Positions 26,687-35,169 are shown, numbered from the stretch's first letter. The stretch: DNA of 64,000 nucleotides from Mesorhizobium sp. LHD-90 (GCF_030929505.1 NZ_JAVFVV010000018.1:1-64000); one strand, 5' to 3'. Notes: generated by a model not told the origin, from the sequence alone. Translations and numbers: made by a program.

Positions 26687-27685
26687 TTGAAGAAGATCTT
26701 GAATGACCCGTTCAGTTATGCGGAGGAAACGCTGCGCGGACTCTGCCGCGCCTATCCGCAATACTATCGCCTCGCACAGGATACGACACGGGTTGTTGTT
26801 CGAGCAGACGGACCGATCCAGGGCAAGGTAGGGATAGTCTCGGGAGGCGGCTCTGGGCACCTGCCGATTTTCACCGGTTATGTCGGGCCGGGGTTTCTTG
26901 ACGCGGTCGCCTGCGGCGACGTCTTTGCCTCTCCCTCCGCCGACGAGATGGCGACCGCGATGCGCGAGGCCAATGGCGGGGCAGGGGTCTTGCGGCTCTA
27001 CGGCAACTATGGCGGTGACGTCATGAATTTCGACATGGCCGGCGAAATGGTTGAATTCGATGACATTTCCTCGACCACGGTGCTGCTTGCCGACGACGTG
27101 GCGAGCGCGCCGCTCAATGAGCGCGAGAAGCGGCGCGGCGTCGCCGGCATGGTGCTGACATTCAAGATCGCCGGCGCGGCGGCGGAGGCCGGGCTGGACC
27201 TGGACGAGGTGACGCGGGTGGCGCAGAAGGCAGCCGACGGCTGCCGCTCGATGGGCGTGGCGCTGTCGCCCTGCACCGTGCCGCAGGCCGGAAAGCCAAC
27301 GTTTTCAATAGGCGACGACGAGATGGAGGTCGGCATGGGCATCCATGGCGAACCCGGCGTGAAGCGCGGAAAATTGAGGCCGGCCAACGACATAGCCGAC
27401 GCGCTGCTCGATCCGATCCTGGCGGACTTGTCGCTGCCGCGCGGAGAGCGGGTGACGGTGCTGGTGAACAGCCTCGGCGCCACGCCGGTCGAGGAATTGT
27501 TCATCCTCTACGATCGCATCGCGGATCGGATCGAGGATGCGGGGCTGAAAATCGCCCATCCGCTGGTCGGCCGCTACGCGACCTCGATGGAGATGGCGGG
27601 CGCCTCGCTGACCGTCCTGCCGCTGGACGGCGAACTGGAAAAGTTTTTGACCGCGCCGGCGGCCTGCGCCTTCTGGAAGGTGTGA
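26687..27685 (+). CDS. dhaK: Dihydroxyacetone kinase-like subunit DhaK
   Basis: A 332-residue DhaK-domain protein. The substrate-binding histidine that forms a covalent hemiaminal with ketones is H220 (GMGIHGEPG), and SGGGSGHLP and RLYGNYGGD line the active site. TTG at 26687 is the start, with a strong GGAGGA site. Together with DhaL it would phosphorylate dihydroxyacetone or a ketotetrose such as erythrulose. No DhaM phosphoryl donor is present, so ATP use rather than PTS use is likely but not shown. The last codons overlap dhaL by 4 bp. Confidence 0.9.
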   Translation: MKKILNDPFSYAEETLRGLCRAYPQYYRLAQDTTRVVVRADGPIQGKVGIVSGGGSGHLPIFTGYVGPGFLDAVACGDVFASPSADEMATAMREANGGAGVLRLYGNYGGDVMNFDMAGEMVEFDDISSTTVLLADDVASAPLNEREKRRGVAGMVLTFKIAGAAAEAGLDLDEVTRVAQKAADGCRSMGVALSPCTVPQAGKPTFSIGDDEMEVGMGIHGEPGVKRGKLRPANDIADALLDPILADLSLPRGERVTVLVNSLGATPVEELFILYDRIADRIEDAGLKIAHPLVGRYATSMEMAGASLTVLPLDGELEKFLTAPAACAFWKV

Positions 27686-28287
27686 TTGTGGGGCTGACGG
27701 TCGTTCAACTTAGAAGTGTCGTGGCGAAAATTCTGGCGGTGCTGGAAACCGAGCATGAAAGACTGACCTCTCTCGACGGGCAGATCGGCGACGGCGATTT
27801 GGGGATCACGCTGATAAAAGCGTTTCGCGAACTCGACCGCACCAAGGATGCCTGGCCGGACGATGTCGGCATGGCGCTGATGCAGGGGGCGGGCGCGGTG
27901 TCGAAGGTTTCGAGTTCGAGCTTCGGCACGCTGCTGGCGACCAGCATGATGGCGGCGGCGAAACTGACCAAGGGCCGGACCGAGGTGGCCTGGAACGAGG
28001 TGCCGGGTTTTCTCGACAAGGCAGTCGAGGCGATGATGGCGCGCGGAAAGGCCAGCCTCGGCGACAAGACGGTCATGGACGCAGTCTCGGGCGCGGCGAA
28101 GGCGGGGGCCGGCAAGGACGATCCGGCGGAACTGCTGGCGGCGTTGCGGCAAGGCACGGACCGGGCGATGGCCGAATTCCGCGACAGGCCGAACAAGATC
28201 GGACGGGCGCGGATTTTTGCCGAACGCACCATCGGCATGGACGATCCGGGCATGGTGGCGTTCAAGGTGATGATCGACGCGGTTTGA
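27682..28287 (+). CDS. dhaL: Dihydroxyacetone kinase-like subunit DhaL
   Basis: A 201-residue nucleotide-binding subunit. GQIGDGDLGITLIKAF carries the aspartates that coordinate Mg-nucleotide in DhaL; KVSSSSFGTLLATSMM and GDKTVMDAV match the phosphate-binding and helical-barrel segments. The start GTG overlaps the dhaK stop (GTGA), a coupling typical of stoichiometric subunits. It ends the transporter-kinase operon. Confidence 0.9.
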   Translation: MIVGLTVVQLRSVVAKILAVLETEHERLTSLDGQIGDGDLGITLIKAFRELDRTKDAWPDDVGMALMQGAGAVSKVSSSSFGTLLATSMMAAAKLTKGRTEVAWNEVPGFLDKAVEAMMARGKASLGDKTVMDAVSGAAKAGAGKDDPAELLAALRQGTDRAMAEFRDRPNKIGRARIFAERTIGMDDPGMVAFKVMIDAV

Positions 28288-29014
28288 GGCGCGACTAGCG
28301 ACGGAGCTCCTTACCGCGGATTGCCCGCATCTGTGTTCGGTCCGGTCGCAGGCGATACTGAAACTGAATCGGCTGGCTGCGGGCGTGCCCCACCATCGGG
28401 GCACGCCCGCGTCGCCACGTGCACCACGCACCCGGCACGCATGATGCCAAGAGTCGGTTTCAGCCTGCCTGACATCGGGGGATTCCGCACCGCCTTTGTA
28501 GCGTCGAATCCGAGGCCTGGATTCCCGACACTCTCCGCTTTGTTTCACTTCGCTCACGAGGTCGGGAATAACGACAGTCATTATCCGTTTCAGCTAATCG
28601 TCAACGTTGGAGATTAACCGAGGCGGGTCGTGTCTGTCGTCATTCCCGACCTCGTGAGCGAGCGAAGCGAAGCGGAGAGTGTCCGGAATCCAGTCCTCGA
28701 CAGCGGTGAAGCCAAAGCCGGTGAAGAACCCAGCGGTGTTTGGCCAATCAGCAAGCCACCGTCCAACATCCGAGACGTGTGAGCGCTATAGGTACTTCAC
28801 GGGGAAGCGTGCCGGCAGCGCGGTGGCGTGCCTCGATTTTTCCTTCGACGATTTGGTTGGAAAGATGCACAAGAAATGTTGAATTCGGCATTTCCGGATG
28901 CGAGCCGATTCTAGGTAATCATTGATTTTTTAACGAGGTACAGTTTTAGAACTTGTTTGAAGGTTCAACATGTCTCCTTAAGGGCACAAGGCAAGATGCC
29001 AAAGGAGAAAGACA
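28288..29014. other. 727-bp intergenic region, no gene seen
   Basis: Short open frames here (for example 28321-28617) look non-coding. The main structure is the 61-bp inverted repeat described separately. The last 100 bp before the DUF1127 gene are AT-rich and probably hold its promoter. Confidence 0.5.
28517..28693. repeat. Long imperfect inverted repeat (about 60-bp arms), dispersed-repeat type
   Basis: The arm at 28517-28577 and the arm at 28634-28693 are near-complementary, starting CTGGATTCC and ending ACGACAG, with a 56-bp spacer. Arms of the type CTGGATTCCCGACA...GTCGGGAATGACG are common intergenic palindromes in alphaproteobacteria. Transcribed, the region would form a very long hairpin and could end the dhaL transcript. 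Confidence 0.85.
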
Positions 29015-29272
29015 ATGAACACTTCCAGGAGGACGCAGCCCGCCTCCCGCATATTCGATGTCATGACGATCGCCCGCGCGTTCGGGCCGAAATTCGGCCG
29101 GGCAACGGGTTTTGTGCAGCGCGCGAACCGCATCAGGCTGAGCCATGCCAGCCTGCGCGCGATGCCGGACCACATGCTGAAGGACATCGGCATCACGCGC
29201 TGCGAGATCTCATTCCCGATGCGTTTCCCCAAGGCGAAGTCCGCAGGCTGGCTACGGCGATCCGGCGAATGA
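29015..29272 (+). CDS. DUF1127 domain-containing small protein
   Basis: An 85-residue basic protein. The C-terminal segment (SHASLRAMPDHMLKDIGITRCEI) is the DUF1127 motif. In other alphaproteobacteria short DUF1127 proteins are RNA-linked regulators of phosphate, carbon or stress responses; whether this longer version does the same is unknown. AAGGAGAAAGAC gives a strong ribosome site. It stands alone before the second RTX gene. Confidence 0.88.
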   Translation: MNTSRRTQPASRIFDVMTIARAFGPKFGRATGFVQRANRIRLSHASLRAMPDHMLKDIGITRCEISFPMRFPKAKSAGWLRRSGE

Positions 29273-29447
29273 CCTGCTGATTTCCCCGGCCACCGGTGCG
29301 GAGAACGAAGCCGGCTCGAAAGCCAGCCTCGTTCCGCCGCGTCTTCTCGCCTGAATCAATTCAACTCGTTCGATCCCCAAACGGCCCGAGGCCGTCGCGG
29401 CGCGTGTGTTCGCTGCCGGATCACCAACTTCAAAAGGAACTATCACT

Positions 29448-31586
29448 ATGGCTACCCTGGATCTCACCAAAGCAACCGCGTCCCTCGACATGACGGACCC
29501 CAACCTCGTCACCTTCGGCACGGCGGGGGCGACACTGCCGTTCTACTTCAATTATCTCACGCCCGCCGGGAGTTCCGTCGTTTTGCAGGGTGAGAACATG
29601 ACCTATGGCGGCGGCCGGCCGGTGTCCGGCACTGTCACCAAGATAGAACTGGATACCGGCGCCTACGACGCCAACCGGCCGGAGCTCGTCATCACCGGCG
29701 TCTCCCTCGAACCACAGGCCCTGCTCGCCGGGCCTGACAGTTTCTGGCGGTTCCTGGAAGGCAACGACGTCATCACCGGCGCCTCGCTGACGACTGCCCG
29801 TCCCGATGCCGAGTTCAAGCTGTTCGGCGACGGTATTTCCGCGCGGGCGGGCGCAACCGGCGGCAATGACATCATCCAGCCCGGCGATGCCAACACCACC
29901 GCAATGGGCGACGTTTCCCAGGTTGGAAGCAGGAGCACGACTTCCGCGCTCGTCGACTACCGCGGCGGCGTGGACGACATAACCGGGGCCGCCACCACGG
30001 CGTTCCAGTCCTTCTCCGGCGATGCCGAAGTCCTTTTTGCTTCCGGAAAGCTCACAGGCGGCAACGACACCATCTACATCCAGTCGACACACGCCCAGGC
30101 AATGGCGGTCGGTGATGTGGTGATCGTCGAAGGCATGAAGGGCCGGGTGGCTCAACTGATTGGCGGCAACGACTACATCGCCGCCGGCCCCGATTTTCAT
30201 GGAACGCTGATCGGCGACGCGGCCGCGCAGAACTCCGACACGCTGGTCTATGGCGGCGACGACCGGATCGAGGGCGGCCTGGTGCGCGACGAAATCTACG
30301 GCGACGTCCAGTATGTCACCGGCGGGCGCCTGTATGCGGGCGACGACCGGCTGCGCGGCAATCGTGGCGACGACGTCATCTCCGGCGATGCCGAGCGGAT
30401 CGAGAACGGCGCTCGCGTCGTCGGCGGCAACGACACCATCTACGGCGGCGAAGGCAGCGATCGCATCTATGGCGAAACGGCCTTCGAAGACAATTCGGTC
30501 GTCATCGTCCGCGGCGACGACCTGATCTTCGGCGAAGCGGGCGAGGACGACATTTTCGGCCAGACCGGCAACGACCAGCTCTATGGCGGCGCCGACGCCG
30601 ACCGGCTCTATGGCGGCACCGGCAACGATTTTCTGGATGGCGGCACTGGTCTCGACACCATGGAGGGCGGCATCGGCAACGATGTCTATGTCGTCGATGC
30701 CATCGGCGATGTGGTGATCGAAGTTGCGGGCCAGGGCACCGACACGGTTCTCAGCTTCCTGAACAGCTACAAGCTCGGCGACAATTTCGAAAAACTGACC
30801 TCGCTGGCGACCGGCGATTTCATCGGCATCGGCAATGACCTCGCCAATGTGATCGAGACCGGCGCCGGCAAGGACGCCATCGGCGGCCGGGGCGGCAACG
30901 ACGTTCTGATCTCCGGGAGCGGCGACGATCAGCTTCACGGCGAGGCCGGCAACGACGTACTGGACGGCGGCGCCGGGCGCGACCGGTTAGAAGGCGGCGA
31001 CGGTTTTGACACCATCAGCTACGCCAGCGCGGACAAGGGTGTGCGTTTCGCGCTCGACGGGGCGTTTGCCGGCACCGGCGACGCCGAGGGCGACAACCAA
31101 CTGGGGGTCGAGGCGGTAGTCGGGTCCAACTTCGGTGACGTGCTTCGCGGCGATAGCGGCATCAACAAGCTCGAGGGGCGCGGCGGCAACGATGCGATCT
31201 CCGGCGGCGCCGGCAACGACGTGATCGTCGGCGGCGCCGGCAAGGATACGCTCAGCAGCGGGACCGGCAACGACAGGTTCGACTATCTGGCGCTGAGCGA
31301 CGGCGGCGACACCATCCGCGAGTTCCGCAATTCCACGGGCAACAACGATGCGCTGCGTTTCGAGGGCGATGTATTCGGCGGTCTCGCCAACGGTGCGCTC
31401 GCCGCCAAATATTTCGTTGCGAATGCGACCGGCGTTGCGACGACGCTCGACCAGCGCTTCGTCTACGAGACCGACACCGGCATCCTGCGCTACGACGCCA
31501 ACGGCTCCGCCGCCGGCGGGGTGACCGTCATCGCCACCCTCACCGGAGCGCCGGGCCTGACGGCGGGCGACTTCTTCATCATCTGA
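29448..31586 (+). CDS. Secreted RTX-type calcium-binding protein
   Basis: A 712-residue protein without a Sec signal. The first 120 residues have little repeat character. RTX-like glycine/aspartate repeats then run in several blocks (GGNDTIY, GNDFLDGGTGLD, GNDVLDGGAGRD). The C-terminus, with FVYETDTGILRYDANGS and TAGDFFII, is closely related to that of the other RTX protein at 20241-22478, suggesting one shared type I exporter outside the window. AAAGGAAC precedes the ATG. The role (surface layer, adhesion, enzyme) is unknown. Confidence 0.85.
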   Translation: MATLDLTKATASLDMTDPNLVTFGTAGATLPFYFNYLTPAGSSVVLQGENMTYGGGRPVSGTVTKIELDTGAYDANRPELVITGVSLEPQALLAGPDSFWRFLEGNDVITGASLTTARPDAEFKLFGDGISARAGATGGNDIIQPGDANTTAMGDVSQVGSRSTTSALVDYRGGVDDITGAATTAFQSFSGDAEVLFASGKLTGGNDTIYIQSTHAQAMAVGDVVIVEGMKGRVAQLIGGNDYIAAGPDFHGTLIGDAAAQNSDTLVYGGDDRIEGGLVRDEIYGDVQYVTGGRLYAGDDRLRGNRGDDVISGDAERIENGARVVGGNDTIYGGEGSDRIYGETAFEDNSVVIVRGDDLIFGEAGEDDIFGQTGNDQLYGGADADRLYGGTGNDFLDGGTGLDTMEGGIGNDVYVVDAIGDVVIEVAGQGTDTVLSFLNSYKLGDNFEKLTSLATGDFIGIGNDLANVIETGAGKDAIGGRGGNDVLISGSGDDQLHGEAGNDVLDGGAGRDRLEGGDGFDTISYASADKGVRFALDGAFAGTGDAEGDNQLGVEAVVGSNFGDVLRGDSGINKLEGRGGNDAISGGAGNDVIVGGAGKDTLSSGTGNDRFDYLALSDGGDTIREFRNSTGNNDALRFEGDVFGGLANGALAAKYFVANATGVATTLDQRFVYETDTGILRYDANGSAAGGVTVIATLTGAPGLTAGDFFII

Positions 31587-31604
31587 GGTGTCGTCGTCTC
31601 GGTC

Positions 31605-31624
31605 GAGCCGGCCGCGGCCGGCTC
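31605..31624. terminator. 20-bp GC palindrome between convergent RTX and beta-lactamase genes
   Basis: 31605-31614 and 31615-31624 are perfect complements (GAGCCGGCCG/CGGCCGGCTC). The palindrome touches the beta-lactamase stop codon and starts 18 bp after the RTX stop. It has no T tract, so termination is only suggested by position. Confidence 0.4.
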
Positions 31625-32414
31625 AGGATTTCGGCAGCAGCCCCGGCAGTTCTTTCAGAAATGTGTCGCGGGCGACGAGGCCGGAGCCGATGGCTTCGCG
31701 CTTTTCGGTCTGGATGAGGCGGGCGAAGACGATCGAGCGCTCGCCGCGCGCCGCCCAGCCGACGAACCAGCCATAGGCGCGGGTGCGGTCCTGCGAGCCG
31801 TCGGGCTTGCGCAAGAAGGCGGAGCCGGTCTTGCCGTACAGCTCCCAACCGCCGGGCAGCGGTGGTTGGGCGGTGATCGCGGCGGTCATGTCGAAGGCGG
31901 CCGGCGAGACCGGCAGCTCGCGCCGCACCAGCCTGCGCAGGAAGCCGACCTGCTCGGCCGGCGAGATCTTCAGCGACGAGCCGATCCACGAGCGCTCCAG
32001 CCCGTTGTTCTTGCCCGGATCGCCGGAAACGTCCTCGTTGCCGTAGCCGAGCGATTGGGTATAGGCGCGAAAACGCTCTTCACCGAGGTTTTCGGTGATC
32101 CGCTGCGAATACCAGACGACGGATTTTTTCATCCAGGCGGCCGGATCGGTGTCGGTGCGCCATGCCTTGATCCAGTCCGGATAGCCTTCCTTGAACGGCA
32201 GCAGCGGCGTGTGCTCGTCCTTCAGGAAACCGGAATCGTAGCCCATCAGGGCGAGCGCGATCTTGAAGGTCGAAGCCGGCGTGACCCGCGTTTCGCAATC
32301 GCCCTCCTGCATGAGCATCTTTCCGGTGGCGGCGTCGGCCAGCGCCGTGCATAGGGTTTTGGCCTGGGCCGAGACGGGCAGCAGCGCCAGGGCAAGAGCG
32401 ATCAGGATACGCAT
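31623..32414 (-). CDS. Class D (OXA-type) beta-lactamase
   Basis: A 263-residue periplasmic serine beta-lactamase. A signal peptide (MRILIALALALLPVSAQA) is followed by all class D motifs: the active-site S48-x-x-K51 (PASTFK), S98-V-V, Y124-G-N, W143 in the omega-loop region, and K195-T-G. K51 is the lysine that is carbamylated in this class. The ATG at 32414 is chosen as the start of the signal peptide. It is likely to hydrolyse penicillins; the spectrum cannot be read from sequence. No mobile element is adjacent, so it looks resident. Confidence 0.93.
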   Translation of the reverse strand: MRILIALALALLPVSAQAKTLCTALADAATGKMLMQEGDCETRVTPASTFKIALALMGYDSGFLKDEHTPLLPFKEGYPDWIKAWRTDTDPAAWMKKSVVWYSQRITENLGEERFRAYTQSLGYGNEDVSGDPGKNNGLERSWIGSSLKISPAEQVGFLRRLVRRELPVSPAAFDMTAAITAQPPLPGGWELYGKTGSAFLRKPDGSQDRTRAYGWFVGWAARGERSIVFARLIQTEKREAIGSGLVARDTFLKELPGLLPKS

Positions 32415-32580
32415 TTTCCGTTTCCATGTCTGATTGGGCCCGCCGAGGCAGGGATAGCGGGCGAGGGTTAAGCGGAGATGAGTCATCATCCGTTCGAACC
32501 GGGCGCCGGCATGGCGGGATCGCGGTAAGACTTCGGAGATTTCTCAGAACTATTATGCGCCTCGAACCCGGAGCGCGCGC

Positions 32581-33447
32581 ATGCAGTCAAGTCCGGCATT
32601 GAGCATCGGCCTTCCGGTGGCCCTGTGCATAATCATGCTTGGGCTCGGCCTGTCGCTGCGCTTCGAAGATTTTACTCGCGTGCTGGCGCGGCCGGGGCCA
32701 CTGATCGTCGGGCTCGTCTGTCAGGCTATTCTTTTGCCGGCGCTGTGCTTTGCGCTGGTCTATGTCTCCAGCCTGCCGCCGGCGATCTGCGTCGGCATGA
32801 TGCTGCTGGCCGCGAGTCCCGGCGGAACCTCGGCCGCGCTGTTTACGCATCTTGCGCGCGGCGACGTGGCGCTCGGCCTTGCCATGACAGCGGTCGGCTC
32901 GCTTCTGGCGATGGCCACCCTTCCGATCGTCGCCAATCTCTCGCTGACGACCTTTTACGGCGAGGCGACTGCCGTCAGGCTGGAATTCCGTCAGGTGCTG
33001 CAGATATTCCTGATCGCCATCGTTCCGGCGCTGATCGGCGCCTTCATCCACGGAAAACATCCCGCGCTCGCCAAGCGCATGGACCGGCCGGTGAAGCTGC
33101 TGGCGACGCTGTTCCTGGCGGCGGTCGTCCTGGCCGCACTGATAGGGCAATGGAGGCTGCTGGCCACGTGGGGGCTTTCGGTTGGCACGCTCGTGCTGGT
33201 CTTCAGCCTGATGAGTTTTGGGCTCGGCTATTTCGTGCCGCGCATGCTCGGGGTCGATCGCCGGCAGGCTGTCGCGCTCGCCATGTCGACCGGCGTGCAC
33301 AACGCCGCGCTCGTGATCGCGCTGGCGATGAGCCAATACATGCTGAACAATCCCGAAATGGCGATCCCGCCTGCGGCCTATGGGCTGGTGGCCTATATCG
33401 TCGGCGGTTTTTTTGTCTGGGCGCTCAATCGCGGCGCGCCGGCATGA
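32581..33447 (+). CDS. Bile acid:sodium symporter (BASS/SBF) family protein
   Basis: A 288-residue inner-membrane protein with about nine to ten hydrophobic segments. The SBF-family core MMLLAASPGGTSAALFTHLA and the later STGVHNAALVIALA (the two crossover helices) are clear. Bacterial members import diverse organic anions with sodium; the substrate is unknown. It is divergent from the beta-lactamase gene and is the last gene before the TIR segment. Confidence 0.87.
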   Translation: MQSSPALSIGLPVALCIIMLGLGLSLRFEDFTRVLARPGPLIVGLVCQAILLPALCFALVYVSSLPPAICVGMMLLAASPGGTSAALFTHLARGDVALGLAMTAVGSLLAMATLPIVANLSLTTFYGEATAVRLEFRQVLQIFLIAIVPALIGAFIHGKHPALAKRMDRPVKLLATLFLAAVVLAALIGQWRLLATWGLSVGTLVLVFSLMSFGLGYFVPRMLGVDRRQAVALAMSTGVHNAALVIALAMSQYMLNNPEMAIPPAAYGLVAYIVGGFFVWALNRGAPA

Positions 33448-33517
33448 GCGGCATTGCCGAGCGAACGAAGCTCGGTTCCGAACCCGAACCTCTCGCTCTT
33501 GGGCTTTTTTGCGAATG

Positions 33518-33593
33518 ATAGGAAAAAAGTCCCTGACGGCGTGACGATGGTCTGGTAGGTTTCAGCTATCATCCGACAAGTGTGAGTGGCGCG
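33518..33593 (+). repeat. 76-bp direct repeat, left copy (flanks TIR gene)
   Basis: It matches 34988-35063 at 71 of 76 positions without gaps. It lies between the symporter gene and the 3-prime end of the TIR gene; the TIR stop codon is 7 bp beyond it. The promoter-like -35 in the right copy (TTGACG) is CTGACG here. Confidence 0.95.
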
Positions 33594-33599
33594 GCCGGC

Positions 33600-34790
33600 T
33601 TACCCTCCCTCTTGGGGGAAGGGCTCGCGAAGCGAGCCGCTCGGCATGGCCTGCTGCCGGTTCGTAAGCTTCTCAATGATGTCCTTGTAGTCATCCGAGA
33701 TCAGGCCTTCGAGGAAGCGCCAGGGTACTTGTACTTCGTGCGAACCGAAAACAAATGGTAGGACGTCATAAGGCGAGAAGTTGAAGGTCAGTCCCTTCCT
33801 GTCGAATCCGAACTGCCCAAGCAACTTCCAGAGGTCGTCCTCGGTTTCTTTATAGCCTTCGAAGAAGGAGTTCTTGCCGATCTCGCCTTCGAACTCCGCG
33901 AGGATGATCTTCTCGCAGTAGGCTATGACTCTCTGCGCGAACTCTGCCGAATGTCCGAGCAGATTCTGGATATCGAGCGATCCAGCATCCTCTCCAAAGA
34001 AATTTAGTGTCGTGATGTAGTGATTAGGGTGTGCAGCACCAACAAAACCGATGTATGAATAGAATCTCAGGGACAACATATCATCGGAACGGAAAAATTC
34101 TTCCGTGCTGATCGACCATTCATGCTTTTGGCCATTCTCGTTCATCTCTTCGCCGTCTTCGACAAAGAGTCTCTTGAAATCGCTGCGGGCTCCGTAAAAC
34201 CCTTCCAGTACCTCGGAGGCGATCGCGCCGTTCAGGTAAGTCCAGTACAGTCCTTCCTCGTCGTAGTGGAGGTATTCTCCACGACATTCGTAGGACTTGG
34301 TGATGTCATCGAACTCGATTTTCTGTGATCCCTTTAACGACCTTTGCTCGATCACAGTCTGCTGCCTCGGCGGTTTAGGCGCGTCGCCCGACAGTTGCGC
34401 CCGCCGCTTCTCAACACCTTCTGACAGGCGCTCCTTCCAGTCGTCGCCGAAATCAAAATACTGGAAGCGGGTGAGTTCGACGGGCAGCTTGATCGGTTCG
34501 AGCCGGATCGGGATCACATAGAGCGCTCCCAGCGGCTGGTCCTCGACGAGCCGCAACGTCTGCCGGATTTCCCGGTTTACTACGCCAGACCGTTTGAGGA
34601 TGGCTTCTGAGCATAGGTGGATGACAAGTTCCGCTTCCCGCTGTCCCTTGTCGCGTTCCCTATCCCAGTCTGTTCCGGCGACGAGCGATTCCTTGTCGAA
34701 CCACACGTCGTCTCCCTTCTCGTTGAGAAACCCATAGACTTTCCACGCGACTTTCTCGTGTTCGGAAGGATATCCAAGGAAAATCTTCAA
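33600..34790 (-). CDS. TIR-domain protein with C-terminal DUF3298-like (RsiV-type) domain
   Basis: A 396-residue protein without signal peptide or membrane segment. Residues 1-113 are a TIR domain: KIFLGYPSEHE (strand A), VWFDKESLVAGTDW (BB-loop region), LVIHLCSEAI, and E74 in VVNREI at the position of the catalytic glutamate of TIR NADases. Residues about 160-235 resemble DUF4163 and 238-365 DUF3298 (FYSYIGFVGAAHPNHY, LTFNFSPYDVLPF). In RsiV this domain binds lysozyme outside the cell; here it appears cytoplasmic. The base composition is more A+T rich than neighbours. The last ~14 residues come from a palindromic sequence. It is flanked by 76-bp direct repeats. The TIR call is firm; the DUF3298 call is by motif. 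Confidence 0.8.
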   Translation of the reverse strand: MKIFLGYPSEHEKVAWKVYGFLNEKGDDVWFDKESLVAGTDWDRERDKGQREAELVIHLCSEAILKRSGVVNREIRQTLRLVEDQPLGALYVIPIRLEPIKLPVELTRFQYFDFGDDWKERLSEGVEKRRAQLSGDAPKPPRQQTVIEQRSLKGSQKIEFDDITKSYECRGEYLHYDEEGLYWTYLNGAIASEVLEGFYGARSDFKRLFVEDGEEMNENGQKHEWSISTEEFFRSDDMLSLRFYSYIGFVGAAHPNHYITTLNFFGEDAGSLDIQNLLGHSAEFAQRVIAYCEKIILAEFEGEIGKNSFFEGYKETEDDLWKLLGQFGFDRKGLTFNFSPYDVLPFVFGSHEVQVPWRFLEGLISDDYKDIIEKLTNRQQAMPSGSLREPFPQEGG

Positions 34791-34987
34791 GATGCGTCCT
34801 CGACGTCGAATCTTTGATTCAAGAATAGCACGGTCGCGACGCGTCGGTAGAGCCTATTCCGATTCGCGCCGGCAAAGGCTGGGTGCGATATGCTGCATAG
34901 TCACAAATTGGGGAGAGAGCGGCCCTTACGCTAAGAACACATGCAGTCGTCCACATGCCAAAAACCTACCTCTGATCCCTAAACGAA

Positions 34988-35063
34988 ATAGGAAGAAAGT
35001 CCTTGACGGCGTGACGGTGGTCTGGTAGGTTTCAGCTATCGTCCGAAAAGTGTGAGTGGCGCG
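34988..35063 (+). repeat. 76-bp direct repeat, right copy (at GTA cluster start)
   Basis: It is the partner of 33518-33593, 71 of 76 identical. It ends 106 bp before the first GTA gene. Confidence 0.95.
35003..35031 (+). promoter_or_regulatory. Candidate promoter of the GTA cluster
   Basis: TTGACG at 35003-35008 and TAGGTT at 35026-35031 are separated by 17 bp, a sigma-70-like arrangement with a good -35 and a poor -10. It lies inside the right repeat, about 140 bp before the terminase small subunit gene. In Rhodobacter the GTA promoter needs a dedicated activator, so a weak -10 would not be surprising. Confidence 0.3.
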
Positions 35064-35169
35064 CAGGTGAGCAAATCGCCGGCGACCCCCTCTGGCCTGC
35101 CGGCCATCTCCTCCTCAACGGGGAAGAGGCCCTGTGGCGCCGTTCGGGCACAATCAGGGAAAATCGAAA

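Larger units (their letters stand above)
34791..35169. other. Intergenic region between TIR gene and GTA cluster
   Basis: No gene is seen. It contains the TIR gene promoter region, the right copy of the 76-bp repeat and about 105 bp of leader to the first GTA gene, with a GC-rich hairpin-prone stretch around 35085-35135. Confidence 0.5.

Noticed and set aside
28321-28617. A 98-codon plus-strand frame in the gap after dhaL
   Set aside because: It runs through the arm of the inverted repeat, has no ribosome site and low-complexity protein sequence.
33600-34790. Considered the TIR gene as part of the GTA or as a prophage gene
   Set aside because: It is on the opposite strand, has different base composition and its own flanking repeats, and no GTA known to me encodes a TIR protein.
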